Below, in pieces: positions 45,114-53,626 of a stretch of 54,008 nt of DNA; position 1 is the stretch's first letter, and the number at the start of each line of letters is the position of its first letter. The notes under the pieces were generated by a model, which saw nothing but the letters and a program-made list of their open reading frames with translations, did not search any database and had not been told where the DNA came from. Origin of the DNA: Negativicutes bacterium (lineage in GTDB: Bacteria > Bacillota_C > Negativicutes > Sporomusales_B > JARLHX01); NCBI GenBank assembly GCA_031292035.1, contig JARLHX010000314.1:1-54008 (forward strand), given 5' to 3'. The position numbers were made by a program, and so were the translations under genes.

Positions 45114-45737
45114 ATGAGAAAGTTGTTGAGATTAACCACCGTAGTGTTGGTCGCTTGTTTTCTTGCGAGTCCGTTGCCGCTCTGCCTGGCGGCTGATAAT
45201 CCGATGATTAGTCAGCAGGACAAGATCATCGCCGAATGTACTGACGCAATCGCCGCTAACCCCAGAGATTTCGTGGCTTATTTCTCTCGTGCCTCGGCCT
45301 ACTATAACAAAAAGCTGTACGACGAAACGCTCGCCGACTGCGGAAAGGCCATCGAGATCAACCCGAACTATGCTGCGGCATACAGTTTGCGAGGCTACGT
45401 ATATCAACAGCGCAAGATATACGATCAAGCCATCGAGGACTTCTCACAAGCCGTCAAAATCGACGCCGCCTTCGCCCAAGCTTATACGAATCGGGCTTGG
45501 TGTTATAACCAAAAGGAACAATATGATCTGGCGATTACCGACAGCAACAGAGCGATCGAACTGGCTCCTAAAATGCCGGGATTCTTTGCTTACTACACCA
45601 AAGGATACGCCCATTTTAAGAAACATCAGTACAATGAAGCCCTGGAAGCCTTCCGCACCCTGATCGCCAATTCAACTGACCCGGCGATTACCGAACAAGC
45701 CAAGGGGTATATCCGGTCTATGGGCGGTACTATCTAA
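45114..45737 (+). CDS. Secreted TPR protein, copy 1 of 5
   Basis: About 207 aa from ATG 45114 (GGGAGGT upstream); the frame continues upstream to 45042 without a site. Signal peptide ends LAADN. Then MISQQDKIIAECTDAIAANP and four to five TPR units with the usual A-Y--RG--Y----Y--AI-D---AI-I-P spacing, ending in GYIRSMGGTI. First of five tandem paralogues with the same plan. TPR proteins act as docking scaffolds; in the periplasm they often serve envelope assembly. Confidence 0.88.
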   Translation: MRKLLRLTTVVLVACFLASPLPLCLAADNPMISQQDKIIAECTDAIAANPRDFVAYFSRASAYYNKKLYDETLADCGKAIEINPNYAAAYSLRGYVYQQRKIYDQAIEDFSQAVKIDAAFAQAYTNRAWCYNQKEQYDLAITDSNRAIELAPKMPGFFAYYTKGYAHFKKHQYNEALEAFRTLIANSTDPAITEQAKGYIRSMGGTI

Positions 45738-45766
45738 GACTCCTGTTCCGGCTTGGAGGTGTTGCC

Positions 45767-46384
45767 TTGAACAAGTTATTGAACAGTGCCATTCTCATGG
45801 TGATTATCTGCCTGGTCCTGAGTCCATTGTCTTCAGGCAAAGCGACGGGAGATCCGGCAAAGGATCGACAGGACACTATTATCAAGGAACGGACGGCAGC
45901 GATAGCCGCCAACCCGAAAGACTTCGTGTCCTATCTGGTGCGAGGCATCGCTTATGCCGAGAAGGATCAGCTCGACATGGCGGCAGCCGACTGCATTAAA
46001 GCCATCCAGATTAACCCCAGTTACGCGGCCGCCTATTGCGCCCGGGGCTGGGTCAGTCACCTGGGCGGAAAAGACGACGCGGCAATTGAGGATTTCAGCC
46101 GAGCCATAAAAATAGACCCGTCTTTCGCTGAAGCCTATACCAACCGGGCCGTGGCCCACAGCAGTAAAGAACAGTATGATTTGGCGATTGCCGACGGCAT
46201 TCGGGCCGTTGAACTGGCTCCCGATTCGCCGGAGGGTTACTGTGTACTGGGTCATGCTTACTATATGACGCAACGGTACGATGAAGCCATTGCGACTTAC
46301 CGCGAATTAATCGACAACTCTTCAGACCCTCGGGTGATCGAGCAGGCCAAAGGATGGATCCGGCTGATGGGCGGCAGCGTTTAG
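45767..46384 (+). CDS. Secreted TPR protein, copy 2 of 5
   Basis: 205 aa from TTG 45767 (GGAGGTGTTGCC before it). Signal peptide followed by RQDTIIKERTAAIAANPKDF and TPR units, ending WIRLMGGSV. The most divergent copy in its first TPR (FVSYLVRGIAYAEKDQLDMA). Separated from copy 1 by 29 bases. Confidence 0.88.
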   Translation: MNKLLNSAILMVIICLVLSPLSSGKATGDPAKDRQDTIIKERTAAIAANPKDFVSYLVRGIAYAEKDQLDMAAADCIKAIQINPSYAAAYCARGWVSHLGGKDDAAIEDFSRAIKIDPSFAEAYTNRAVAHSSKEQYDLAIADGIRAVELAPDSPEGYCVLGHAYYMTQRYDEAIATYRELIDNSSDPRVIEQAKGWIRLMGGSV

Positions 46385-46415
46385 TCCTCTGGGCCGCATT
46401 TTTGGAGGTATTACC

Positions 46416-47030
46416 GTGAACAAATTTGTTTTGGCTCTTATATGTTTGTTTATCTGCTTTCTTTTTGGACCGTTGTCTCTCAGCCAGGCGGCCGAAAATC
46501 CGACAATCAGTCCGCAGGACAAAATTATTGCGCAGTGTACGGAAACCATTGCCGCCAATCCTGGTGACTATTTTGCTTACTATAGTCGTGGGAATGCCCA
46601 CATGAAGAAGGGGCTACTCGATGAAGCGCTGGCCGATTTCAGCAAAGCCATCGAGATCAAGCCCGATTATGTTGCTGCTTACCATGGGCGAGCCTGGATT
46701 AATCAGACTCGCAAAAAGTGGGATGCTGCAATCGAAGATTATAGCCAAGCTATGAAAATCGATTCATCCTATTATTGGGCTTACAACAATCGGGCCGCTT
46801 GTTATGAAATGAAGGAACAGTACGATCTGGAAATTTCCGACGCCATCAGAGCCACCGAACTTGATCCCAAGCGGGCTAACGCCTACTTCCACCTGGGATA
46901 CGCCTACACGGTGAAACATCAATATGACGAAGCTATCGCCGCTTATCGTGCCGTGATTGCCAATTCGACCGACCCCAAAGACATCGAGAATGCCAAGGGG
47001 AAAATCAGGGCCCTGGGCGGCAGCGTTTAG
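46416..47030 (+). CDS. Secreted TPR protein, copy 3 of 5
   Basis: 204 aa from GTG 46416 with TTTGGAGGTATTACC upstream. Signal peptide, then ISPQDKIIAQCTETIAANP and TPR units; ends KGKIRALGGSV. The DNA of its last 48 bases and the following spacer is nearly identical to that of copy 4, so the duplication giving copies 3-5 is the youngest in the array. Confidence 0.88.
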   Translation: MNKFVLALICLFICFLFGPLSLSQAAENPTISPQDKIIAQCTETIAANPGDYFAYYSRGNAHMKKGLLDEALADFSKAIEIKPDYVAAYHGRAWINQTRKKWDAAIEDYSQAMKIDSSYYWAYNNRAACYEMKEQYDLEISDAIRATELDPKRANAYFHLGYAYTVKHQYDEAIAAYRAVIANSTDPKDIENAKGKIRALGGSV

Positions 47031-47063
47031 TCTTTTACTGACAGCGTCTTCGGAGGTGTTACC

Positions 47064-47693
47064 GTGCCCAAGCGATTGCTAGCCGCCTTGTTAATGTTAT
47101 TTGCCTGTTTCGCTGTTCTGCCGGGATCTTTTTGTGAGGCCGCGGATAATCCGCTGCTCAGTCCGCAGGATAAAATCATCGCCGAGTGCACGGCGACTGT
47201 CGCGGCCGATCCAAACGACTATGCATCGTACTTCCGGCGGGGGAAGGCCTATTTTAATAAAAGATTGCTCGACGAGGCGATAGCCGATTATAGCAAAGCG
47301 ATCGAGATCAAACCGGATTACACAGTCGCCTACCTTGACCGGGGTTGGATTCAGCAGGGCCGAAAGAAGTACGACCTGGCCATTGATGACTATACCCAGG
47401 CAATCAAGATTGACCCCTCCTACGGATTGGCCTACAACAATCGCGCCACTTGTTACAACATTAAGGAACAGTATGACCTCGCAATTACCGATGCCATCAA
47501 GGCTATCGAGTTGGAGTCGAAGCAGTCAAAGGGTTATATCAACGCCTCATTCGTCCTGGGGAACGCTTACACAATGAAGCATCAGTATGACGACGCCATT
47601 GCCGCTTATCGCACCTTGATCGCCAACTGTGACGACACGAAAGCTATCGAGAATGCCAAGGGGAAAATCAGGGCCTTGGGCGGCACCGTCTAG
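47064..47693 (+). CDS. Secreted TPR protein, copy 4 of 5
   Basis: 209 aa from GTG 47064. Signal peptide ending EAADN, LLSPQDKIIAECTATVAADP, TPR units, and ending KGKIRALGGTV. Longer than its sisters by a few residues around SKQSKGYINASF in the last TPR. It shares with copy 5 nearly identical start regions (PKRLLAALLMLF and PKQLLTALLMLF). Confidence 0.88.
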   Translation: MPKRLLAALLMLFACFAVLPGSFCEAADNPLLSPQDKIIAECTATVAADPNDYASYFRRGKAYFNKRLLDEAIADYSKAIEIKPDYTVAYLDRGWIQQGRKKYDLAIDDYTQAIKIDPSYGLAYNNRATCYNIKEQYDLAITDAIKAIELESKQSKGYINASFVLGNAYTMKHQYDDAIAAYRTLIANCDDTKAIENAKGKIRALGGTV

Positions 47694-47726
47694 TCTTTTA
47701 CTGACAGCGTCTTCGGAGGTGTTACT

Positions 47727-48347
47727 GTGCCAAAGCAATTGCTAACCGCTCTGTTAATGCTATTTACCTGTTTTGCTGCTCTGCCAGGATCTCTTTGTGA
47801 GGCGGCAGATAATCCGCTGCTCAGTTCACAGGACAAAATCATCGCCGAGTGTACGGCGGCTGTCGCGGCCGATCCGAACGACTATATTCCATACTACAGG
47901 CGGGCACAGGCTTACCTGGCGAAGAATATGTATGATGAAGCGATATCCGACTGCAGCAGGGCGATCGAAATCAAACCGGATTACGCTGCTGCTTATTATA
48001 CACGGGGCCGGATCAATCATGATCGCAAAAAGTGGGATGCGGCGACAGAGGATTACTCTCAGGCCATAAAGTGCGATCCGTCGTACGCACAGGCCTACAG
48101 CAACCGGGCCTTCTGCTACAACCAGAAAGAGCAGTATGATTTGGCCATCGTTGATGCCACCAAGGCCATCGAACTTTCTCCGAAGCTGGTGCAGTACGCT
48201 TACTTCCAGCTGGGAGAGGCTTACACAAAGAAGAAACAATATGATGACGCGATCGCTGCCTATCGCGCCGCGATCGCAAATTTAACGGACGTCAAGTTCG
48301 TAGAAATGGCCAAAGGACGGATTAGGGCATTGGGCGGCACCGTCTAG
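47727..48347 (+). CDS. Secreted TPR protein, copy 5 of 5
   Basis: 206 aa from GTG 47727. Signal peptide ending EAADN, LLSSQDKIIAECTAAVAADP and TPR units as in copy 4 for the first half, while the second half is closer to copy 1 (YSNRAFCYNQKEQYDLAI against YTNRAWCYNQKEQYDLAI). That mixture suggests recombination between copies. Followed by a terminator. Confidence 0.88.
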   Translation: MPKQLLTALLMLFTCFAALPGSLCEAADNPLLSSQDKIIAECTAAVAADPNDYIPYYRRAQAYLAKNMYDEAISDCSRAIEIKPDYAAAYYTRGRINHDRKKWDAATEDYSQAIKCDPSYAQAYSNRAFCYNQKEQYDLAIVDATKAIELSPKLVQYAYFQLGEAYTKKKQYDDAIAAYRAAIANLTDVKFVEMAKGRIRALGGTV

Positions 48348-48368
48348 AAAAACCGTAGCGGCAAAAAA

Positions 48369-48405
48369 TAAGGCAGTTCAGCGTTGGTGCTGTGCTGCCT
48401 TTTTG
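48369..48405 (+). terminator. Terminator of the TPR array
   Basis: AAGGCAG pairs with CTGCCTT, with an inner AGC/GCT extension, followed by TTTTTG. It lies 22 bases after the last TPR gene. Confidence 0.82.
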
Positions 48406-48428
48406 TTTTCGTTTTCATAAGTCATTCG

Positions 48429-49508
48429 TCAGCGCGCGACACGGCGGATCAGCAACAGGCCTGCGCTCAGACCGACAATATTGGGAATCCAGGCGGCCAG
48501 GGCGGCGTTTAGCAGCCCGCCCTGCGCCCAGGCGGTGGCATAGGTCATGACCACATAGTACAGGAAAATGATCATGATGCTGATGCCCAGCCCTGCGGAA
48601 GAAGCGGAACGCTGCGGCGCCATCCCGAGGGGCGCCCCGATGAGGGCGAAAACCAGGCTGGCCACAGGAATCGAAAGGCGTTGATGCAGTTCGATTTCGT
48701 ACTTGCCTGTCGCCTCTCCGACCAACTGCAGGATGGAAACCCGCTGCTTCAGTTCGGTTACCGTCATTTCCTCCGGTTGCTTCGACTCCGGCGGCAAAAC
48801 TGCCGGCGGCTCACGCAGCGGCATATACTGGCGCTCGAAACGCATGGTACGATCCTGGTTATCGCTTAGGTCATGGATAATGCCGGTGTTCATGACCCAG
48901 CGTCCCTCCTGCCAGATCGCCTGTTCCGCCTGTTCGACCCGGACCAGCCGCTCATCCTCGAACTCCTCGATGGTGACAGGGTACATACTGCCGGCTTGCT
49001 CGTCGAATTTCTGGGCGTAGGTAAGCCGGGTCAGACCCGGCGAATTTTCTACCATCACGATATGTTCCTGGCCACTGGGCCGCGAGTTTTTTTCCACCTC
49101 GTTGTGCACCAGATAGTTGTACGCCAGGTTGGCGGCAGGTACGACTTTGTCTTTGAAGACAACGGCAAAAAGGCTGACAGCCAGCGCTGCCAGCAATACC
49201 GGCAAAACCAGACGGTAAAAACTGCGGCCGGAAGCTTTCATCGCCGTGATCTCGCCCGTGGCGGACAGCCGGCCGAAGCATAACAGCGAGGCAAGGAGCA
49301 TTGCCATCGGGAAGGTGACCACGACAACCCCCGGCAGGCTATAGACGAATAATTTAAGGACGACGGAGCCGGAAGCACCGTATTTGCTGATATATTGGGC
49401 GATGCGCCACAGCGTGCCGCCGGCGATGAAAACCACGGAAAAAGCGCAGACGCCGAAGAGGAAGGACCCGACAAGTTCTCTGACGAGATAACGGTCAAGA
49501 ATTTGCAT
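48429..49508 (-). CDS. LptF/LptG-family permease
   Basis: About 359 aa from ATG 49508 (AGGTG upstream); GTG 49520 is four codons earlier. Layout of the YjgP/YjgQ family: LDRYLVRELVGSFLFGVCAFSVVFI at the start, three more spans, a periplasmic domain (residues 125-265) and two final spans with HQRLSIPVASLVFALIGAPLG, the family signature. Such permeases take lipopolysaccharide out of the inner membrane. A single copy is present here, as often found in Negativicutes. It is the last gene of the minus-strand operon. Confidence 0.9.
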   Translation of the reverse strand: MQILDRYLVRELVGSFLFGVCAFSVVFIAGGTLWRIAQYISKYGASGSVVLKLFVYSLPGVVVVTFPMAMLLASLLCFGRLSATGEITAMKASGRSFYRLVLPVLLAALAVSLFAVVFKDKVVPAANLAYNYLVHNEVEKNSRPSGQEHIVMVENSPGLTRLTYAQKFDEQAGSMYPVTIEEFEDERLVRVEQAEQAIWQEGRWVMNTGIIHDLSDNQDRTMRFERQYMPLREPPAVLPPESKQPEEMTVTELKQRVSILQLVGEATGKYEIELHQRLSIPVASLVFALIGAPLGMAPQRSASSAGLGISIMIIFLYYVVMTYATAWAQGGLLNAALAAWIPNIVGLSAGLLLIRRVAR

Positions 49509-49538
49509 CAGTCTCAACACCTGACTCGTTTGTCGGTT

Positions 49539-50168
49539 CTAATCTGCCACATAGGCCTGATTGCGGGCCACCGCCGGCAGCGGAGTTTCGCCCTGCGGCA
49601 GGAACGCCGCCGCTTCAGGCTGTTTCAGCCAACGCGCCAGCATCACCCAGCCGATGGTCACTCCCAGTGCGATCCCGGCAGCGATCTGGGACTCGTTGTG
49701 GGCCAGCGTCTCCAGTCTTGACCAGGAGATGGCGGCGGCGCACAGGTACCACAGCCAACCCAGCCGCGGAAAGAAAAAGGTCAGCAGGATAGCCATGGCA
49801 AAACCATGGGTGGCGTGTCCGCTGGGGAAGCCGCCTGCGCCGCCGTTGGGCCGGAGGGTCCAGGGCGCCGTCGACACCAGCTTGCTGCCCTGCACCGTCA
49901 CCCAGACAATGAAATCAAGCCACAGCGTCAGGTACGCGATACTGCGCATCCGTCGCCGCAAAGCCCAGCCGATGAGCAGCAGATTGGTCAGAACCAAAAA
50001 CAGGTCATTGCCCGGACTGCCCAGAAATTCGGCGGCCGCTTCTATCGCGGGATCAGGGCTGAGGCCGACTGCGGCAACCAGGACGGCGGTAATCGTTCCG
50101 GCAAGAAGCGCCATGTTGATTGTCCGGTTAAAACAGTTGAGGCCATGGAATAAAGCGATCGGTTTCAT
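49539..50168 (-). CDS. PAP2-family membrane phosphatase
   Basis: 209 aa, about five membrane spans. PSGHATHGFAM and SRLETLAHNESQIAAG are the second and third phosphatase motifs, but the final acid of SRx5Hx3D is Gln here, and the first motif is stretched (K followed by nine residues before RP rather than six). His and Arg of the core remain. Probably acts on polyprenyl phosphate/diphosphate or lipid A phosphate in the operon; activity is uncertain given the changes. AAGGAGAAGTGAACA precedes the start. Confidence 0.85.
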   Translation of the reverse strand: MKPIALFHGLNCFNRTINMALLAGTITAVLVAAVGLSPDPAIEAAAEFLGSPGNDLFLVLTNLLLIGWALRRRMRSIAYLTLWLDFIVWVTVQGSKLVSTAPWTLRPNGGAGGFPSGHATHGFAMAILLTFFFPRLGWLWYLCAAAISWSRLETLAHNESQIAAGIALGVTIGWVMLARWLKQPEAAAFLPQGETPLPAVARNQAYVAD

Positions 50169-50197
50169 TGTTCACTTCTCCTTTGGGCTGTTTTTTG

Positions 50198-51727
50198 CTA
50201 TAACCCGTACGGCAGAGGATAGTTACCCTTAAATTTGCTTGCATAGAAAAGGACCAGTTCGAATTCAGTGTGGCCCTGGCGCTGGACCGGCAGCGTTCCC
50301 AAGGGAGTGATCGCGGCGAAATAAGGGGCGTAGGCAGTGCCGTCGCCGACAACCTGTTTTCGGCCGATGATCAGCGCGTCCTGATCGCGAAACGCGGCGG
50401 GAGAAAACCGGAAAGCGAAGTGGTGGGGGGCGGCGTTCAGACACAAGACCGGCAGCCGGCCGCCCAGTGCATAGTCGATCTTTCCGGCGTCAATCCAGTG
50501 GCTGCTGACGACAAACCCGGCCCGGGAGTCCAGCAGGCCTCTTTCCGCCAGCTGAGGTGCGATATCGCGCCAGTCCAAAGCCTCCAAGGTCGGATCCCCG
50601 GCCGGGAAGAGCTTCGGAAAGGAGTCGGCCATCCAGCCGGTGGCGGTCTGTGAACCGAGTAGAACCAGGAGCAGAAGGAAAGTCAGAGCCGAACCCCTCA
50701 GCCACCAGCCGACCAGGCGGCTGCCGCTGCTGGATGCTGCTGCAGCCGCTTCTCCCAGCAGCGGGAAAAGGAAGAGATACCCCGGGGCCTGCCAGTGAAA
50801 CAGGCCCTGTCCTCCCCACAAGGTAACAAGGGAAAACAGCACAATAGGCCCGGCGGCCAAAAACCAGAGAAACCGGCGGCGCTCCTGCCGTGGTTCCGTT
50901 TCGGTCTTGTCCAGATCGGCCAGAGGAACCTTGATGAAAAGCCAGATAAGCGGCAGCCAGATCCAGGGGAGAATCCAGACAGCCTGTCCGGCGATATTGG
51001 CTGCCAGATGCTCGGGATGAAAACCGCTGGCAGCGCCCCGGCTTCCCTGAAAGACAAACGACACCCAACCATGGTCGTGATTCCAGATAAGGACAGGCAG
51101 GAAGAGCAGTCCGGCGATCAACGCGGCAAGATAGGGGCCGGCGGTAGTTGCCATTCGCCGGCGCGACGGGGTTGTCAAAAGATAGACAAAGACGCCGAAG
51201 ACCAGGAATAAGGCATGGTATTTACTGAGCAGTCCCAGTCCGAGCCACAAGCCGACCCAGCCCCACTCTGTGCCGCTGCGGGGACTTTCGTCAAATGTCA
51301 GCTTGGCCAGCGGCAGGGCGGCAGCCAGCAAAAAAAACAGCAAAGGTCCATCCGGCAGTATCCAGCTCCCGCTGCTGAGGCTGAATACGGCTGAGAGATT
51401 CAGAGCCAGCGCGGCATAAACCCCCGCCCGGTCGCCGAATAGGTATTGGGTTAGCCGGAACATCAGCCAGGTGGTGCCGGCGAACAGTGCAATAAAAGGC
51501 AGTCGCAGGATAAGCGGATTTTCGCTGCCGGTCAGGTGGACGGTCAGCCAGACCAGCCAAAAATGCAGCGGCGGATGGTCGAAATAACTCAAACTCAGGC
51601 TGCGGGCCGCGGCAACGACGTAGGATTCATCTACCCCGAGTCCAATGGCGGCGGCAAGGATGACGCGGACCGACGTCGCCAGCAGGATGACCATTACTAC
51701 CTGTTGAACCGGGGAAAAACGGGTCAA
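50198..51727 (-). CDS. GT39-family membrane glycosyltransferase (ArnT-like)
   Basis: 509 aa from TTG 51727, overlapping the stop of the gene before it. About ten to twelve spans; the first loop has GVDESYVVAAARSLSLSYFDHPPLHFWL with the acidic pair and the DHPP motif typical of this branch. GT39 enzymes take a sugar from undecaprenyl or dolichyl phosphate and move it to lipid A, protein or another lipid on the outer side of the inner membrane. With the Dpm1-like gene next to it this forms a complete donor-and-transfer pair. Confidence 0.88.
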   Translation of the reverse strand: MTRFSPVQQVVMVILLATSVRVILAAAIGLGVDESYVVAAARSLSLSYFDHPPLHFWLVWLTVHLTGSENPLILRLPFIALFAGTTWLMFRLTQYLFGDRAGVYAALALNLSAVFSLSSGSWILPDGPLLFFLLAAALPLAKLTFDESPRSGTEWGWVGLWLGLGLLSKYHALFLVFGVFVYLLTTPSRRRMATTAGPYLAALIAGLLFLPVLIWNHDHGWVSFVFQGSRGAASGFHPEHLAANIAGQAVWILPWIWLPLIWLFIKVPLADLDKTETEPRQERRRFLWFLAAGPIVLFSLVTLWGGQGLFHWQAPGYLFLFPLLGEAAAAASSSGSRLVGWWLRGSALTFLLLLVLLGSQTATGWMADSFPKLFPAGDPTLEALDWRDIAPQLAERGLLDSRAGFVVSSHWIDAGKIDYALGGRLPVLCLNAAPHHFAFRFSPAAFRDQDALIIGRKQVVGDGTAYAPYFAAITPLGTLPVQRQGHTEFELVLFYASKFKGNYPLPYGL

Positions 51728-52518
51728 TGTGGTACGCTCCTTTCGGTCTGCCCAGTGACTGCGCCGGGCTCGGACCGGGGGAGAGCAAGGCCTGTTCGGA
51801 GGCTGTATGACAGCAGCTTTTTGGTTAATCGCAGCTTTACCACCATCAGCAGCGCTTCCTGGAAAATGGCTGCCGACATTTTCGATTCGCCCTTGTTTCT
51901 TTCCTCGAAAACGATGGGTATTTCGCCGATGCGAAAACCGTGCAAAAAAGCGCGATAGGTCGTCTCAATCTGGAAGCAATAGCCATTGGACCTGATCGAA
52001 GCCAGATCAATCTGTTCCAGCACTTCCCGGCGGAAACATTTAAAACCGCCGGTGCAGTCCTGAATTGGCAGGCCCAGGATGAGCCGCGAATAGAAGCTGC
52101 CACCCTGACTGACGAGCCGGCGGAGTAATCCCCAGTTGCGGGTGCCGCCGCCGCCGACATACCGGCTGCCTAGTACCACATCGTACTTTTCGATTTCCGT
52201 CACAAACGCTTTCAAGTACTGCGGATTGTGGGAAAAGTCTGCGTCCATCTGCAATATGTAGCGGTACGGTCTGGCCAGGGCCCAGCGAAAACCGTCGATG
52301 TAAGCGGTGCCAAGTCCCTGCTTGCCGGCCCGTTTCAAAAGAAACAGCCGATCTTTATACTGCCACTGCGCGAGTGAAAACACATAGGCTGCGGTGCCGT
52401 CCGGCGAGTTGTCGTCCACAATCAGGACATGAGCGTCAGGAAGTGCGGCATAAACAAGGGGAAGAAGTTCGCCGATATTGTCGAACTCGTTATAGGTCGG
52501 AATGATAACCAGCTGCAT
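51724..52518 (-). CDS. Dpm1-like polyprenyl-phosphate glycosyltransferase (GT2)
   Basis: About 264 aa from ATG 52518 (GGAGGGAGGAACAGGGT before it); the longer frame to 52566 overlaps GtrA without a site. GT2 marks: VIIPTYNEFDNI, LIVDDNSPDGTA, MDADFSHNPQYL, GSRYVGGG and, after QDCTGGFKCFRRE, a C-terminal IVFEERNKGESKM. It makes a polyprenyl-phosphate sugar at the cytoplasmic face of the membrane, the donor for the GT39 enzyme. No membrane span, as in yeast-type soluble Dpm1 partners. Confidence 0.92.
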   Translation of the reverse strand: MQLVIIPTYNEFDNIGELLPLVYAALPDAHVLIVDDNSPDGTAAYVFSLAQWQYKDRLFLLKRAGKQGLGTAYIDGFRWALARPYRYILQMDADFSHNPQYLKAFVTEIEKYDVVLGSRYVGGGGTRNWGLLRRLVSQGGSFYSRLILGLPIQDCTGGFKCFRREVLEQIDLASIRSNGYCFQIETTYRAFLHGFRIGEIPIVFEERNKGESKMSAAIFQEALLMVVKLRLTKKLLSYSLRTGLALPRSEPGAVTGQTERSVPH

Positions 52519-52921
52519 ACCCTGTTCCTCCCTCCTCCGATTCTGTTTCCCGGAAAGTGATGGCATAGTTCAGCATGAAGTTCAGCAAGCCGACCACAGC
52601 CACTGCAAACAGCTGCGCTGACGTCTTGTCGATTCCGGCAGACTCCACCAGCAGGTGCAAAATGAGTAAATTTACCCCAAGGTTCGCTGTGCTGATGGCG
52701 ATAAAGGTGATGTATTTGAGTCCGTTGCTCCTGTCCGTTGCCCGCTTCTGGAATGTCCAGCGCAGATTCCAGATAAAATTGTTGGTCACGGCAATGAGAA
52801 AAGCGGCGACTGCGGCGATTACGTAGCCGGCTCCGAGGCCTGTTGCGGCAAGATATGCCGCCATGTTCACGCCAAGGCCGGAAAGGCCGACCAGCGAGAA
52901 TTTCAGCAGTGTTTTCAGCAA
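52490..52921 (-). CDS. GtrA-family membrane protein
   Basis: 143 aa from TTG 52921 with AAGGAGAAC upstream; four membrane spans. FSLVGLSGLGVNMAAYLAAT, FLIAVTNNFIWNLRWTFQKR, FIAISTANLGVNLLILHLLVE and LLNFMLNYAITFRE are the typical blocks. GtrA proteins are thought to flip polyprenyl-linked sugars; here it overlaps the GT2 gene by 29 bases. First gene of the operon; the dyad at 52942-52974 lies at its promoter. Confidence 0.92.
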   Translation of the reverse strand: MLKTLLKFSLVGLSGLGVNMAAYLAATGLGAGYVIAAVAAFLIAVTNNFIWNLRWTFQKRATDRSNGLKYITFIAISTANLGVNLLILHLLVESAGIDKTSAQLFAVAVVGLLNFMLNYAITFRETESEEGGTGYAAGYHSDL

Positions 52922-52941
52922 GAGATGTTCTCCTTAACGTT

Positions 52942-53000
52942 AATTAGGCCAAGATGATTATTCTTGGCCTAATTGTAAGAGGTTCCATTGTCGCTAACAA
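52942..53000 (-). promoter_or_regulatory. Promoter and operator of the GtrA operon
   Basis: On the minus strand TTGTTA (53000-52995), 17 bases, then TACAAT (52977-52972) form a sigma-70-type promoter. A perfect 13-bp inverted repeat (52942-52954 with 52962-52974, loop of seven) overlaps the -10 box and start point. That is the classic place for a repressor; it could also fold in the mRNA just ahead of the ribosome binding site. Confidence 0.6.
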
Positions 53001-53171
53001 GGCAAGTGAGGTTAACATTTGATTAATTATTTCCGGCAAATGATCCGGGTGTGGGATTTATTGCTGTTAGGGGGAATTTTCCAAAAAAATAACCAAAATT
53101 TAACACGGTATTAACGTGTCCTTTGATACACTAGAGGCATAAAACGGGCACTTCGCCGGGGAGGTTGTCAT

Positions 53172-53519
53172 ATGGATTCCTTGGAGAGGCGATATTTTAT
53201 TCGGGCCAGGGTTGATTTCCCGATCATTGTGCGCCCGGAAGGCGCAGCGACAGGGCAATCGACACTTAGAGCCATGGATATCAGCGTTGATGGCATTCAT
53301 TTGTTGTCAGAAGAAGCTTTAACGCTCGACGCTGTCTTATTGCTCGATTTCCCTCCGGAATGGGGAGCGGTTTCCGTGAAGGCCAAGGTAATTCGTCGTG
53401 ACGGTGACCACTACGGCTGTCAATTTGTCGACCTGCCGGAGGCTGTTCGCCATGATATGGACGGGTCAATTTACCGTAGCTGGCGCGGCAGTGTGCCGGA
53501 AACGGTGAAAGGCCTGTAG
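53172..53519 (+). CDS. PilZ-domain c-di-GMP receptor
   Basis: 115 aa, a single PilZ domain. The binding signature is complete: RRYFIR (residues 6-11) and DISVDG (D36, S38, G41), the RxxxR and DxSxxG motifs. It should bind c-di-GMP in the cytoplasm; target unknown. GGGGAGG precedes ATG 53172. A diguanylate cyclase (26471) and an HD-GYP phosphodiesterase (21366) in the same window would set the signal level. Confidence 0.92.
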   Translation: MDSLERRYFIRARVDFPIIVRPEGAATGQSTLRAMDISVDGIHLLSEEALTLDAVLLLDFPPEWGAVSVKAKVIRRDGDHYGCQFVDLPEAVRHDMDGSIYRSWRGSVPETVKGL

Positions 53520-53606
53520 CGGCGCTGAGAAATGTGTTGATGTTGCTGCCTGGGCTTCCAGATCATCCGGCTTATTAGTTTTTCTCAAAGAGGTTCTTTC
53601 GACTTC

Positions 53607-53626
53607 CTGGATATAGCGATATCCAG
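53607..53626. other. Perfect hairpin beside the structured element
   Basis: CTGGATAT and ATATCCAG pair perfectly around AGCG. It directly precedes the six As that open the structured element at 53626-53887 and may belong to it or end the PilZ transcript; no T run follows it on the + strand. Confidence 0.5.

Noticed and set aside
45675..47063. Tandem repeats at the TPR genes read as a CRISPR-like array
   Set aside because: Repeat units are whole genes of over 600 bases with coding function and no short direct repeats with spacers.
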